From assembly GCA_963782495.1 (NCBI GenBank), contig CAWAJU010000007.1:124001-188000 (forward strand): DNA of 64,000 nucleotides, given 5' to 3'. A program made the translations under genes and the position numbers. The DNA is from DASQBT01 sp963782495 (GTDB taxonomy: Bacteria > Pseudomonadota > Gammaproteobacteria > Burkholderiales > Thiobacillaceae). The notes below the pieces were generated by a model. It was not told where the DNA came from and did no database searches. It was given only the letters and a program-made list of their open reading frames with translations. Positions 27,865 to 37,331 of the stretch are shown in pieces (within the stretch, counting starts at the first letter, position 1; each line of letters starts with the position of its first letter).

Positions 27865-30014
27865 TGACACGACCGATGCGAATTCTGGTGGCGGACGACG
27901 ACCCTACGGCACGTCTGCTCATGGGTGCGGCGCTGCGCAAGGCTGGCTTCGAGGTCAGCCTCGCGGTCGACGGCGACGATGCCTTGACTCAATTTCACGC
28001 ACAAGCCTGCAACCTCGTGATGCTGGACGTTGAAATGCCCGGCTTGAGTGGCTTCCAGCTATGCGCAATATTGCGCCAGGAAATGGGCAGCGAATTACCT
28101 ATCGTCCTGGTGACCGGCGTGGAGGACACTGCCTCGATTGATCTTGCCTATGACTCGGGCGCCACGGACTTCATACCCAAGCCAATCAACTGGTCGCTTA
28201 TCGGCCATCGGGTGAAATACATTCTGCGCGCCTCCCAGGCCATGCTAGACCTGCGCACCGCCAACGCCCGTAATGCCGCCGTGCTGAACGCCATTCCGGA
28301 CTTGCTGTTTGAAATCGACCTGGATGGTCTCTACATCAATTACCATTCGCCGCGTACCGACCTGCTTGCCGCGCCCGCAGAAGATCTCATCGGCAAACGA
28401 GTATCCGATGTGTTGCCGCCCGACGCGGCGCAGGTTTGCATGGCGGCGTTGTTTGAAGCCCATCAGCACGGCTCGTCAACCGGCAAGCAGTTCAAACTAC
28501 AGTTGGCGCACGGTGTTGTCTGGTTTGAACTCTCCGTCTCCCGCAAGGCCACAGCGGCCGGGACAATTCCTCGTTTCATTGCACTTTCCCGCGATATCAC
28601 CGAGCGCAAGGAAGCCGAAAACAGAACGTTCAAACTCGCCTATTTCGACAGTCTGACCGGACTTCCCAACCGCCAGCATTTCCTGGAACGCCTCGACCAG
28701 GAGGTCGCGAAAGCCGGACGCTCCGCGAAGAGGCTTGCGATCCTGTTCATCGACCTGGACGGCTTCAAGGGCATCAACGATACGATGGGACACAACACCG
28801 GAGATCTGATCCTGCAATGGGCCGCTGACCGCCTGCAACATGAGATTCGCCCCTATGACGTGGTTTCCCGCCCGGTTGCCGACGAGACCGAGGTCGAGCT
28901 TGCGCGCCTCGGTGGCGACGAGTTCACCGCCCTGATTGGCAATATCGAGCACGTGGAGGATGCGCTCAAGGTAGCCCATCGCATCCGCGAACTGATGCAC
29001 CGGCCCTTCGTCCTCGAAGGTCGCGAAGTCGTGCTGACAGCCAGCATCGGCATCGCCGTTTATCCCGAGGATGGCGTGGACGCAGCCAGTCTGCTCAAGC
29101 ACGCTGACTCTGCCATGTACCACGCCAAGGACATGGGCCGCGACAATTGTCAGTTCTATAGCGGTTCCCTTACCGAGCGCGCGCAGCGACGCCTCAATCT
29201 TGAGAGCAGCCTGCGGCAGGCACTGATTCGCAATGAATTCAGGCTCGTCTATCAGCCCCAGTACGATCTGGCAAGCGGCAGCATTAACTCGATCGAGGCC
29301 TTGATCCGCTGGGACCACCCCGAGCAGGGCCCCATTTCGCCGATCGACTTCATTCCGCTGGCAGAAGAAAACGGCCTCATCATCCCCATCGGCGAGTGGG
29401 TGTTGCGCACCGCCTGCACCGACGCGGCGCGATGGCAGCGACTCGGACACAACTTGCGTGTAGCGGTCAACCTGTCTCCGATGCAGTTCAGACATCCCAA
29501 TTTGGTCGGCAGCGTTCTCGACATCCTGGCGCAGACCGGCCTGGCGCCCTCGCTGCTGGAACTGGAAATTACCGAAGGCACGGTAATGGAGGATAACGGG
29601 GCAACACTTGCGACCTTGAATGCGCTTCATCGCCATGGACTGCAGATTGCCCTGGACGATTTCGGCACGGGCTATTCTTCATTGAATTACCTCAAGCGCA
29701 TGCCCTTGAACAACCTCAAGGTGGACCAGAGTTTCGTCAAGGGCCTGCCGCATGACCAGGACAATCATTCCATCGTGCGTGCAGTTCTGTCCCTGGCAAA
29801 AAGCTTCGGTTTCAACGTGACCGCCGAGGGTGTGGAGACCCTCCAACAGGCCGAGGCGCTGAAGGCCATGGACTGCGACACGCTGCAGGGTTACTACTTC
29901 AGCAAGCCAGTCGCCGCTGCGGAAATTCCCGGCCTATTGAGCCATCGGTGGCTGATAAGTGATCCGACGGCACGGCATGGGGCACCGCTTTGCTCAGTTG
30001 TCCCCATCAAATGA
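27861..30014 (+). CDS. Response regulator REC-PAS-GGDEF-EAL
   Basis: A 717-residue cytosolic regulator. The receiver has D56 as phospho-acceptor (MLDVEMPGLSG), followed by a PAS domain, a GGDEF domain with an intact GGDEF at 351-355, and an EAL domain with EAL at 479-481 and DDFGTGYSSLNYLKRMP. It could both make and break c-di-GMP. The usual RxxD inhibitory site before GGDEF is absent. Its ATG overlaps the kinase stop, so phosphorelay from the kinase Hpt domain to D56 is likely. The YcgR-type protein at 2986 is a possible downstream reader. Confidence 0.93.
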   Translation: MMTRPMRILVADDDPTARLLMGAALRKAGFEVSLAVDGDDALTQFHAQACNLVMLDVEMPGLSGFQLCAILRQEMGSELPIVLVTGVEDTASIDLAYDSGATDFIPKPINWSLIGHRVKYILRASQAMLDLRTANARNAAVLNAIPDLLFEIDLDGLYINYHSPRTDLLAAPAEDLIGKRVSDVLPPDAAQVCMAALFEAHQHGSSTGKQFKLQLAHGVVWFELSVSRKATAAGTIPRFIALSRDITERKEAENRTFKLAYFDSLTGLPNRQHFLERLDQEVAKAGRSAKRLAILFIDLDGFKGINDTMGHNTGDLILQWAADRLQHEIRPYDVVSRPVADETEVELARLGGDEFTALIGNIEHVEDALKVAHRIRELMHRPFVLEGREVVLTASIGIAVYPEDGVDAASLLKHADSAMYHAKDMGRDNCQFYSGSLTERAQRRLNLESSLRQALIRNEFRLVYQPQYDLASGSINSIEALIRWDHPEQGPISPIDFIPLAEENGLIIPIGEWVLRTACTDAARWQRLGHNLRVAVNLSPMQFRHPNLVGSVLDILAQTGLAPSLLELEITEGTVMEDNGATLATLNALHRHGLQIALDDFGTGYSSLNYLKRMPLNNLKVDQSFVKGLPHDQDNHSIVRAVLSLAKSFGFNVTAEGVETLQQAEALKAMDCDTLQGYYFSKPVAAAEIPGLLSHRWLISDPTARHGAPLCSVVPIK

Positions 30015-30181
30015 AGTAACACACTTGCGTCAGCGCGGATGAAGAGTGCGGCGAAGCGCGCAGGTCTCCGCGCCGGCGCATTTCCCATGCAACGTCACGC
30101 GGCGTGCCGGGTTGTCGAACCGATGTGTTCACTGCACCTGACAACGGATATCATGCAGCCATTCCAATGGGAGCTCAGCCT

Positions 30182-31114
30182 ATGCACACCATTTTGGGAG
30201 CCGGAGGTGCGATCGGGACCGAACTGATCCAGGTTCTCGCTGATCGGGGATACCGCGTGCGTCTGGTGGGACGCAACCCCAAGCCTGCGGGGGGAACGGC
30301 TGAAGTCATTTCTGCAGATGTATCGAATCTGGACCAGACTGTCGCGGCCGTGATGGGATCGAGCGTGGTCTATCTGGTGGTGGGCCTGAAGTACGACCTC
30401 AAGGTCTGGCGCGAATTGTGGCCGCGCATCGTGAACAACGCGATCGAGGCATGCAAGCGCGCACAGGCAAAGCTGATCTTCTTTGACAACGTTTACGCGT
30501 ACGGCAAGGTCAACGGCCGCATGACGGAAGACAGTCCCTTCAACCCCTGCAGCAAAAAAGGGGAGGTCCGCGCGCAGATCGCGACGACGCTGCTCAATGA
30601 AATGAAGGCGGGCCATCTCAACGCACTGATTGCCCGTTCCGCCGACTTTTACGGCCCGCGTGTAGGCACAAGTGTTCTCAACCTCCTTGTGTTCGACAAG
30701 TTTGCCCGGGGTGCGAAGGCCATGTGGCTGGTCAACGATAGCGTGCCGCATTCGTTCACCTATACGCCCGACGCCGCAAGGAGTCTGGTTATGCTGGCAG
30801 ATGCGGAATCGGCATGGAATCAGACCTGGCATGTTCCCACCGCCCCAAATCCGCCGACTGGAAAGGAAATCATCCGATCGGTGGCGCAGGAATTCGGCGT
30901 TGAGCCGAAGTACCTGATTCTCCGCCGGCCCATCATCAAACTCGCCGGCCTGTTCGCCCCGGATCTCCGCGAGTCCTACGAGATGCTGTATCAAAACGAC
31001 TCTGAGTATGTGTTCGATTCGGCAAAGTTCTGCAAGGCCTTCGATTTCCAACCGACGCCCTACTCCGAGGGAACCAGGCAGACCGCGGCTGCGTACAATC
31101 GCCCGGCCGCCTAG
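30182..31114 (+). CDS. NAD-dependent epimerase/dehydratase-like (extended SDR) protein
   Basis: A 310-residue Rossmann protein. The cofactor loop is GAGGAIG near the N-terminus (TILGAGGAIGTEL), and the active-site region contains FFDNVYAYGKVNG, where Tyr and Lys of a YxxxK-like motif fall. It belongs to the NAD-dependent epimerase family, but the substrate is not evident. The ATG at 30182 has GGGAG 8 bases upstream. It stands alone between the regulator and a gene of unknown role. Confidence 0.8.
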   Translation: MHTILGAGGAIGTELIQVLADRGYRVRLVGRNPKPAGGTAEVISADVSNLDQTVAAVMGSSVVYLVVGLKYDLKVWRELWPRIVNNAIEACKRAQAKLIFFDNVYAYGKVNGRMTEDSPFNPCSKKGEVRAQIATTLLNEMKAGHLNALIARSADFYGPRVGTSVLNLLVFDKFARGAKAMWLVNDSVPHSFTYTPDAARSLVMLADAESAWNQTWHVPTAPNPPTGKEIIRSVAQEFGVEPKYLILRRPIIKLAGLFAPDLRESYEMLYQNDSEYVFDSAKFCKAFDFQPTPYSEGTRQTAAAYNRPAA

Positions 31115-31309
31115 ATCGGCGAGCTCGCGCGTGCTAGGGAAGGGGCTCCGGGTCAGGAATCGAAACCCGTCCGCTTTCCGCATCGGCGCAGTCATTGTGG
31201 AGAAGGTCGAGGTCGGCCGCCGCCCGGCCAGAACGGTCGCACTAACTTGAGGCTCAGAATTGTCTAGTAAACTGAGGGCAGTTAAATCGCCACCTTCAAT
31301 TGATATTTC

Positions 31310-32647
31310 ATGAGCCTGACAGACGATAGATCAATCTTCACCGCGATGAAGCAGAACGGCCCGTTTGCCGTCACCGACGGCTTCACGCTGGGTCGACCTT
31401 TTTCGAAGCAGACGCGGGTCTGGGCCAGGAAGTTTGGTGATGATCGGCTGCTGGTCACCAAGTACCGGGTGGTTCGCGCCCAGATCTTCGATTTCCTTCA
31501 GATCGAGGGCTTCGCCGAGGTCCCGGGACTGCTTGCAGATCCAGTCGCACGAGCGCGGCGCAGCGAGCGGGCTTGCGTGCTGCTTGGCAACCTGTTCGGC
31601 ATTGTCGGCAGCACTTCCGAAATCCGCAGCAAGCTCAAGGAGTACGCGCAAACCGCCGACGCGGTGATCAATCATCTGCGCGCCAGACTCCTGGCCCCCT
31701 ATGCCTCGCACGTTGAAATCAGCAACGAAATCGAAACCACGCATGATCCGGTGGACCTCCTGCTACGCGTATTCGATGACCGCTTTCACATGAAGGCCCG
31801 CTTCGAAGCAAAGCGCAAACTGGTATTGATGAACCTGGCGGGTTCCATCGACCAGCGCGAGCGTGAAACGGATATCGAGAACAAGTTCAACGCATTTCTT
31901 GAGTTCCTCAACCGCAATGTGTGGAGCCCAGAATTCAAGTTTGGTCAGTTGGAGCACGCCTACCTTTTGAGCCAGCATGATCCGGATGACTTCCGCTGTT
32001 TGAACGTGAAGGTGATCGATGCCACTGGTCGCGCGCGCCTGAAGGCCCTGGGCAAAGGCGAAAGACTGACGCTGCTCAAGCGACGCGTCTTCCGGGATGG
32101 CGGCCGTGACATCCCGGTCTATGTCAGTGTGCGCAAGAAGGACTCTGCCGCCAAGGTGCTCAAACTGCTGCGCAAGAATGAAAAGAACCCGGCGGCGGCG
32201 GTGGATGACGAACTGGGGCTGATGGCCGTTCTGGACAGCGTCAGCGATGTCAAGCGCTTCGTGCGGCATATGACCCGATCCGCGATCAAGAGCGGCTCGC
32301 TTATGACCCTGGAGGATATTTCCGACACCCTGACAGGAGGCCATTACCATTCGAGTGCGGTCGGCAGCAGCAGCCAGACGCAGATGCTGAAGTTCTTTGC
32401 GCGGATGGGCGGCATGCGCGTGGAACTGATCATTCACACCAACCAGTCCTACCTGAACTACCGCTTTCAGCGGGACATCGCCCACGACGAATACGAGGTC
32501 AAGCGCATCTTTGATTCGGGCGTGGCCGAGTTTCTTTTTCCAGGCGATATCTACAACCTGGACATGGAGCAGATTCGCCACACATTGCTGGATCAATTCC
32601 GCAGGAACATCGAGGATTCAGGACGTTTGCGCGAAAACACAGGTTAA
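31310..32647 (+). CDS. Unknown 445-residue protein, weak RelA/SpoT-synthetase resemblance
   Basis: I do not recognise this family. The N-terminal 230 residues are helical and charged. The C-terminal part has RDIPVYVSVRKKDSAAKVL, then VDDELGLMAVLDSVSD, then QTQMLKFFARMGGMRVELII followed by HTNQSYLNYRFQRDIAHDEY. The order (basic strand, Asp-rich D-x-x-G turn, then VELIIHT before a helix with YxxxF) recalls the nucleotidyltransferase fold of RelA/SpoT synthetases. Several catalytic positions cannot be placed with confidence. Upstream it has its own 195-base spacer, and there is no operon partner. Confidence 0.55.
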   Translation: MSLTDDRSIFTAMKQNGPFAVTDGFTLGRPFSKQTRVWARKFGDDRLLVTKYRVVRAQIFDFLQIEGFAEVPGLLADPVARARRSERACVLLGNLFGIVGSTSEIRSKLKEYAQTADAVINHLRARLLAPYASHVEISNEIETTHDPVDLLLRVFDDRFHMKARFEAKRKLVLMNLAGSIDQRERETDIENKFNAFLEFLNRNVWSPEFKFGQLEHAYLLSQHDPDDFRCLNVKVIDATGRARLKALGKGERLTLLKRRVFRDGGRDIPVYVSVRKKDSAAKVLKLLRKNEKNPAAAVDDELGLMAVLDSVSDVKRFVRHMTRSAIKSGSLMTLEDISDTLTGGHYHSSAVGSSSQTQMLKFFARMGGMRVELIIHTNQSYLNYRFQRDIAHDEYEVKRIFDSGVAEFLFPGDIYNLDMEQIRHTLLDQFRRNIEDSGRLRENTG

Positions 32648-33323
32648 GAAATCTTTCTGACTTGTGCAGACACCGGAAAGGAACTGCACGGACTCACGAA
32701 GCCAAAGGGGGTCACATTCTTGTGGGATGCAGGGCAAGGAGCGCATAAGAGGCCATTCCCGCAGACCATCACGAATCTGCACTCCATGCCGTGCGCTGAT
32801 TGCCATGTTGCATGTCCGTTATCTACGGACAATCGGCTCTACTCCCAGACATCCCTGACCGGCTCTTCCCGGCCGATCGTGTTGGCCTGGGCTGTTTCCC
32901 GATGGCGGACAGTTGCAGAAAGATAACGGATTGAGCCGCGACCGCGTTGCGGCAACCGGGTCACAGGTTGCTTCCGGCCAACTGAGGTCATAGCGTCACA
33001 GAAGAATTGGATGCCGTGAATGGCCGGTGACTGATCAAGAACCTGCCAATCGACTTTGCCGACCTTTCGCCTGCTCATCGGCACATCAGCCGGCCACGCC
33101 GCCATGGTTGGCAGTCTGCTCAAGACTTGGGAGCAGACCACTGAAGTCAAGATTGACCGCATCACTGCCAAAGAGTTTATCGGTAAAGCCTGATGCATTC
33201 CTTGATCAAGGCAACCGCGGCGACCAGAATCGCGAAGCGGACGGCGCCCACGCCGTTGCCCTGCCGATAGGCGCAAAATAGAACCTCAAGCACTCCTATT
33301 GGTCTGAACAAGACGACAAGCAG
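32648..33323. other. Gene-poor gap of about 680 bases with a possible gene remnant
   Basis: No frame here has both a ribosome site and sustained coding character. One short stretch (33062-33193, + strand, 43 codons then TGA) reads like the end of a real protein (GHAAMVGSLLKTWEQTTEV) but has no start or upstream part. It may be the decayed tail of a lost gene. Confidence 0.4.
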
Positions 33324-33332
33324 GTGACCCTT

Positions 33333-34175
33333 ATGGCAGACCCAGATGCACAGCTACCGATCGTCGCGCCGCATCCATGGTCGATTGACCAGATTGCGTT
33401 TGACTGCATAGAGTCTGAGCACATTATCAGCGAAGATACCTGGTTGTACGTCCTGGCTGCCGCATCGTTTGTGGAGAGCTTGTCCGATTTGTACACGCAC
33501 AATCTGCTGGGCTACATGGGGGACGATCCGGAAGCCAGCCAATGGCTGCGCGAGCGATGGGAGCCAGAGGAACTGCAGCACGGACGCGCCCTGCGTCGCT
33601 ACGTGGAGACAGTGTGGCCCACATTCGATTGGCAGACCGCGTTTGACGGATTCTGCGCAGACTATGTCCCCTACTGCAAACCGGAACTGCTGGAACCAAC
33701 CCTCGCGCTGGAGATGGTTGCACGGTGTGTCGTGGAAACTGGCACTTCGGGCCTGTACGGTCTGCTGCAGCAGATCAGTCCGGAGCCGGTGCTAACTACT
33801 CTGGTCGGGCACATTCGCAACGATGAAGTGGGACACTACAGATATTTCTATCATTTCTTCCTGCGTTATCGCGAAATTGAGCGACCGTCACGCTGGCAGG
33901 TAGGGCTCGTATTGCGGCAGCGACTAAGGGTAATCGGTCAGGAAGATACCTACCTTGCATTGAAAAACGCATTTGTCGTGCACAACCCCGGGCAGACATT
34001 TAGCCCCCAGGATTTTCAGCGGATCCAACATACAGCGGGGCGCTGGGCACGCGCCGACTATCCTTACGAAATGTCGGTGAAGATGCTGCTCAAGCCGCTG
34101 CACCTGCCTGCTCTAATCAACCGCATGGCGCTACCCCTGTTGGTGCACCATGCACGGCGCGTTGTGGCGCCATGA
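33333..34175 (+). CDS. Ferritin-like (di-iron) domain protein
   Basis: A 280-residue helical protein with two pairs of metal-ligand motifs: FVESLSDLYTHN and EPEELQHGRAL in the first half, EMVARCVVETG and NDEVGHYRYFYHFF in the second. The E...ExxH pattern occurs twice, as in ferritin-like di-iron enzymes such as acyl desaturases. No signal peptide is seen, so it is probably cytosolic. The reaction is unknown. ATG 33333 is used; an in-frame GTG at 33324 is equally possible. Neighbours give no pathway. Confidence 0.72.
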   Translation: MADPDAQLPIVAPHPWSIDQIAFDCIESEHIISEDTWLYVLAAASFVESLSDLYTHNLLGYMGDDPEASQWLRERWEPEELQHGRALRRYVETVWPTFDWQTAFDGFCADYVPYCKPELLEPTLALEMVARCVVETGTSGLYGLLQQISPEPVLTTLVGHIRNDEVGHYRYFYHFFLRYREIERPSRWQVGLVLRQRLRVIGQEDTYLALKNAFVVHNPGQTFSPQDFQRIQHTAGRWARADYPYEMSVKMLLKPLHLPALINRMALPLLVHHARRVVAP

Positions 34176-34591
34176 TGCGCGCCACTGGCGATAGGCTTGT
34201 CGTAATCGGCCACACCGGCCACCAAAGCATTAGTTCGGGGCACTTGCGGCAATCGGTTGATCGTGTCCTGAATCACGGCATTGCCTGACCCACCGGGCGT
34301 TTCACTCGCGGGACATCGCCAGTTCAAGATTTGCACAGGTGGTCAATTTTCTCCCGGCGGCGCCAGAAAGTCCTCTTCACCCCCGAGGACTAAACCGCTC
34401 GCGCGGTAGGGGGCTCCGATCTGGCGGAACCGGCCAACTTGGCGCAGGCATCCACCACGATCTGCTTGGGCGTCTGCTATCGGGCAGGGCGGGCTGCCGA
34501 TTCGTGGACCCTCTTGACTCCGTCTGAGGTAGATGCCGAATCAGATAAGAAGGTAGTATCAAACTCCAATTCAAGACGGAGATGAATTGCG
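34176..34591. other. Gap of about 415 bases without a supported gene
   Basis: No convincing gene. The stretch near 34340 (AGGTGGTCAATTTTCTCCCGGCG) reminds me of ends of IS21-type elements, but no transposase or matching second end is present. A minus-strand frame to 34336 has no ribosome site. Confidence 0.3.
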
Positions 34592-34819
34592 ATGGGAAAA
34601 GTACCTAGAGAGGATTATCTCGAACAAGCCAAGCTCTTGAGCAAGGAAGAACGGGAACGGTTGTTGTCGCGGACGCGAACGAAGTTGGCGCGCAGACTGG
34701 AAGACAAGAAACTCAGTGCGTTAGAAGTTGTGGCGATACAGCTAGAGACAGAGGACGACAAGTTACAGGAATGGCGCGCGAAGATGGCTGAAATCAGGAA
34801 ACGCATGAAGGCAAAATAA
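34592..34819 (+). CDS. Small charged helical protein, conserved hypothetical
   Basis: A 75-residue protein, almost entirely helical and very rich in Glu, Lys, Arg and Leu (KLLSKEERERLLSRTRTKLA). No membrane segment or catalytic motif is present. A GGAGATG stretch lies about 10 bases before the ATG. I recall similar short proteins in other betaproteobacteria, but no function is known to me. It stands alone between two gaps. Confidence 0.6.
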   Translation: MGKVPREDYLEQAKLLSKEERERLLSRTRTKLARRLEDKKLSALEVVAIQLETEDDKLQEWRAKMAEIRKRMKAK

Positions 34820-35485
34820 ATTTGGCAGCTTGAAACAAATCACCGGTTGAGCCAGGCCACCTCATTGCCGAGTCCTTCGTGTGGGTGACGTTTCTTTGAG
34901 ACCCGCAGGCGTCCCCTGCAAGGGCGGCGCAACCTTGATGACACTGAACCAGATAGTGCTCATTTTTTGAACAATACAGCCGAGTAACGGCTCTGTCTCA
35001 AATCTTTAATCTTTGACGAGGATTTATCCACTGGTTTTGTGGATAAATAAGGGGCGCCCCGGGGACGGGTATGGCCGACCAATTCTCATGACGTGTTCGT
35101 TGCCGGATGTCGGCTGTCGCGTGTGGATCGGACACCCCATTCGGCGGCACCCTTGCCGCATAGTGTCTGTAGATGGCTGGTACTGGCCCCTGGCATTGGA
35201 TCTCGCTAACGAACGGTAGCCAATATCGATTGGATAGGCCAACGCTTGCTTTGCGGCGCCAAGCTCTCCCGATGCTGCCGGCCGGTCAGAGACGTTGCGT
35301 AATCCGCCCTAATCCAGACCCTCATCCTCACGAGGCGGACATCGCTGCCGCGGTCCAGGCGACGTTGGCGGAGCTCACCTCACGAAGTTTCGTTCTCATT
35401 CCGCTTGATCTGGCATGACGCTGACAAGAGCATTTGCGGCGAGTCCGATGCACACTTCGCGCGAGACTTGACTGCACAAACAGCA
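34820..35485. other. Gap of about 665 bases with a DnaA-box-like palindrome
   Basis: No supported gene. Frames at 35013-35219 and 35173-35418 (+) lack ribosome sites and known motifs. The only structured element is the dyad at 35022-35048. Confidence 0.35.
35022..35048. other. Palindrome containing a perfect DnaA-box 9-mer
   Basis: ATTTATCCAC pairs with GTGGATAAAT around a 7-base loop. The minus strand of 35038-35046 reads TTATCCACA, the consensus DnaA box; the plus-strand arm differs only at the last base. No dnaA, dnaN, parAB or other origin gene is near, so it may be a stray box or simply a hairpin. Confidence 0.35.
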
Positions 35486-35505
35486 AGCCCCGCTAAAGCG
35501 GGGCT
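35486..35505 (-). terminator. Hairpin terminator after the PEP-CTERM gene
   Basis: A perfect 8-bp GC-rich stem (AGCCCCGC / GCGGGGCT) with a 4-base loop, 19 bases after the stop of the minus-strand gene. On that strand it is followed by a T-rich TGCTGTTTGTG. Confidence 0.75.
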
Positions 35506-35524
35506 GCCGTGAAGAAGATGCTGA

Positions 35525-36184
35525 TTACCGCCTGCGACAACGGGAGGCTGCCAGACCGGCGAGGCCGAGGCCGAGCAAAGCGAGCGTGGTCGGCTCCGGG
35601 ACCTGCCCCGGTCCGGGTCCCGGGCCTGGCCCCGAAACGAACTCGACGTCAACGTTGTCGAGGCCGATGTAGTTGACGCCGCTCGCGCCCTGCAATAGCA
35701 CTGCAGTGCTTGCCGACGAGGCGACGAACTGCATTGAAACACTCTGCCAGTCGTTGTTGCCGCCGGTCGATGGCGCGGTGAAGGTCTGCGATGCGCCGGC
35801 CGCGCTGGCCGTGATGGAATCAGGGCGGCCCCAGAATGTCGAACTCCCCAGATCAAACGACAACGAATAGGTTGCGCCCACCGTCGTCGCGATGGTCTGC
35901 GACATGCCTGCGAACGGGGCGCCCGCCTGGTAGTTGGTCAGGTCGAGGAAAAAGCTGCCGTCGCTCGCACTCAGCCCAAAAGGGTTACTCGCGCCGATCC
36001 AGGCCGTGGTGTCGGTGACGACGGTCCAACCCGTGATCACGGTCGAACCGGCTGCAGGCGACATGGTGTCGTTGCCTTGGTCGGCGAAGGCGCCCGACTC
36101 GAAACTGCCGTTGGTAATAAGGTTGGCGTGGGCACTGCCAGCCATCAGGGCCGCCACGGCCAGAACGCTGAATCGGATGTTCAT
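35525..36184 (-). CDS. PEP-CTERM sorted exported protein
   Basis: A 219-residue exported protein. It has a signal peptide (VLAVAALMAGSAHA), a beta-rich body starting LITNGSFESG, which is typical of DUF642-like carbohydrate-binding domains, and a Gly/Pro linker. The C-terminal sorting signal is VPEPTTLALLGLGLAGLA followed by basic residues. In the family this tail is cut by an exosortase and the protein goes to the surface or matrix. No exosortase lies in the window. A GGGAGGAA ribosome site precedes the ATG and a terminator follows. Confidence 0.88.
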   Translation of the reverse strand: MNIRFSVLAVAALMAGSAHANLITNGSFESGAFADQGNDTMSPAAGSTVITGWTVVTDTTAWIGASNPFGLSASDGSFFLDLTNYQAGAPFAGMSQTIATTVGATYSLSFDLGSSTFWGRPDSITASAAGASQTFTAPSTGGNNDWQSVSMQFVASSASTAVLLQGASGVNYIGLDNVDVEFVSGPGPGPGPGQVPEPTTLALLGLGLAGLAASRCRRR

Positions 36185-36698
36185 GGTGAATTCCTCCCTG
36201 GGGAGCCGCCAAGTTCAAACCCTATCCAAACCACTTATCTTCCGACGCAAAACACGTACCATAAAAGGAAAAGCAATTAGAAACCAGACCTTGCATCGTG
36301 ACGTCATTTTGCATCGCAGCGCAATTGTAAAGTTATCCGACACTGCGCCGTCTCTTCCCCCGCCCCCAATCGCTCGTTGAAGGGCCCTGGTGTAGTAACG
36401 CCCGGCGGATTCATAATCCGACGTCTTCCTTGCCCGACTGAACACCGGCTAATCGCGCGGAACCGAAAGCCACCCTGCACAAGAGTGACACACGACCTTG
36501 GGTCGCCTGCCGAAGCTCGGAACTCCAGAAAGCAACCGCCGTGTTGGCCAACGCTGATCAAGGTCATCTCGCGGAAAGTCGCGGACCTTCGCGGCTCCAC
36601 AGAGTGAGTCGCAGGAACCCATCAGGTCCGATGCCGTAACATGGGCCAGGGGCTTGTCCTATGCCAGCCATGATAAGACGGCCCGGGAAAATGAGATC
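36185..36698. other. Gap of about 510 bases without a supported gene
   Basis: Intergenic region between divergent genes. It must hold the promoters of the PEP-CTERM gene (minus) and the oxidoreductase-like gene (plus), but no clear -35/-10 pair stands out. A small hairpin CGGATT-CAT-AATCCG lies at 36406-36420. Confidence 0.35.
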
Positions 36699-37331
36699 AT
36701 GAGAACTCACACAGATATGGACGCCACGATGCCAATGGATAGACGGAATTTTCTAACGACCACCGCACTTGGTATCTGCGCCTTGCCTTCTTGCGCGTTT
36801 GCACTGCCGATTGGAAGATCGGCCCGGAGCCCGGCCTTGCTCACGGTGACCGGCGCGATCGGGCGTGGCAATCGAGGTCCCCTTGATCCGGCGCTCGACC
36901 AGATGATGCATAAACAACAGATCACGTTCGACAGGGCGCACGCTTTTGAATTTGAAGCCGTCGCTGCGCTGCCGGCTGTATCAATCAGACCAACGCTCGA
37001 GTACGACTCCAAGCCGCACGTGCTCAGCGGCCCGCTGCTTTTCGACGTCGTCAAGGCCGCCGGTGGGCATCGCTCCGATACGACAAAGTTGTTGCTGCGC
37101 GCCGTGGACGGCTACGCGGTCACGATCTCCATGTCCGACGTGCGCAAATATCGCTTTATTGTGGCCACCCATCTGGACGGTCGCCCGATGCCGCTCGGCG
37201 GCTTGGGTCCGCTGTGGGCGCTCTACGACGCCGACCGCTTTTCCGATATGGCCGCAAAGCCAGTCAACCAACGCTTTGCATTGTGCCCATGGGCGCTGTA
37301 TCACATTGATGTGCAGCGCTCCCAGGGTTGA
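36699..37331 (+). CDS. Tat-exported molybdopterin-oxidoreductase-like small protein
   Basis: A 210-residue protein with a Tat-type start (MDRRNFLTTTALGICALPS). Its body resembles the short periplasmic members of the sulfite-oxidase-like molybdopterin family (LLTVTGAIG, then SGPLLFDVVKAAG, then LLLRAVDGYAVTI, and PLGGLGPLWALYDAD). The conserved Cys ligand of true sulfite oxidases is not seen at the expected place, so cofactor binding is doubtful. The ATG at 36699 is used; the upstream TTG extension lacks a ribosome site. No partner gene is adjacent. Confidence 0.68.
   Translation: MRTHTDMDATMPMDRRNFLTTTALGICALPSCAFALPIGRSARSPALLTVTGAIGRGNRGPLDPALDQMMHKQQITFDRAHAFEFEAVAALPAVSIRPTLEYDSKPHVLSGPLLFDVVKAAGGHRSDTTKLLLRAVDGYAVTISMSDVRKYRFIVATHLDGRPMPLGGLGPLWALYDADRFSDMAAKPVNQRFALCPWALYHIDVQRSQG

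Noticed and set aside
34339..34527. Possible insertion-sequence end near 34340
   Set aside because: No transposase frame and no matching inverted end were found.
35173..35418. 81-codon plus-strand frame before the PEP-CTERM terminator
   Set aside because: No ribosome site and no recognisable motif.
36376..36440. tRNA-Met-like anticodon arm (GGATTCATAATCC) at 36407-36419
   Set aside because: The D-arm, T-arm and acceptor stem cannot be built around it, so it is not a tRNA gene.
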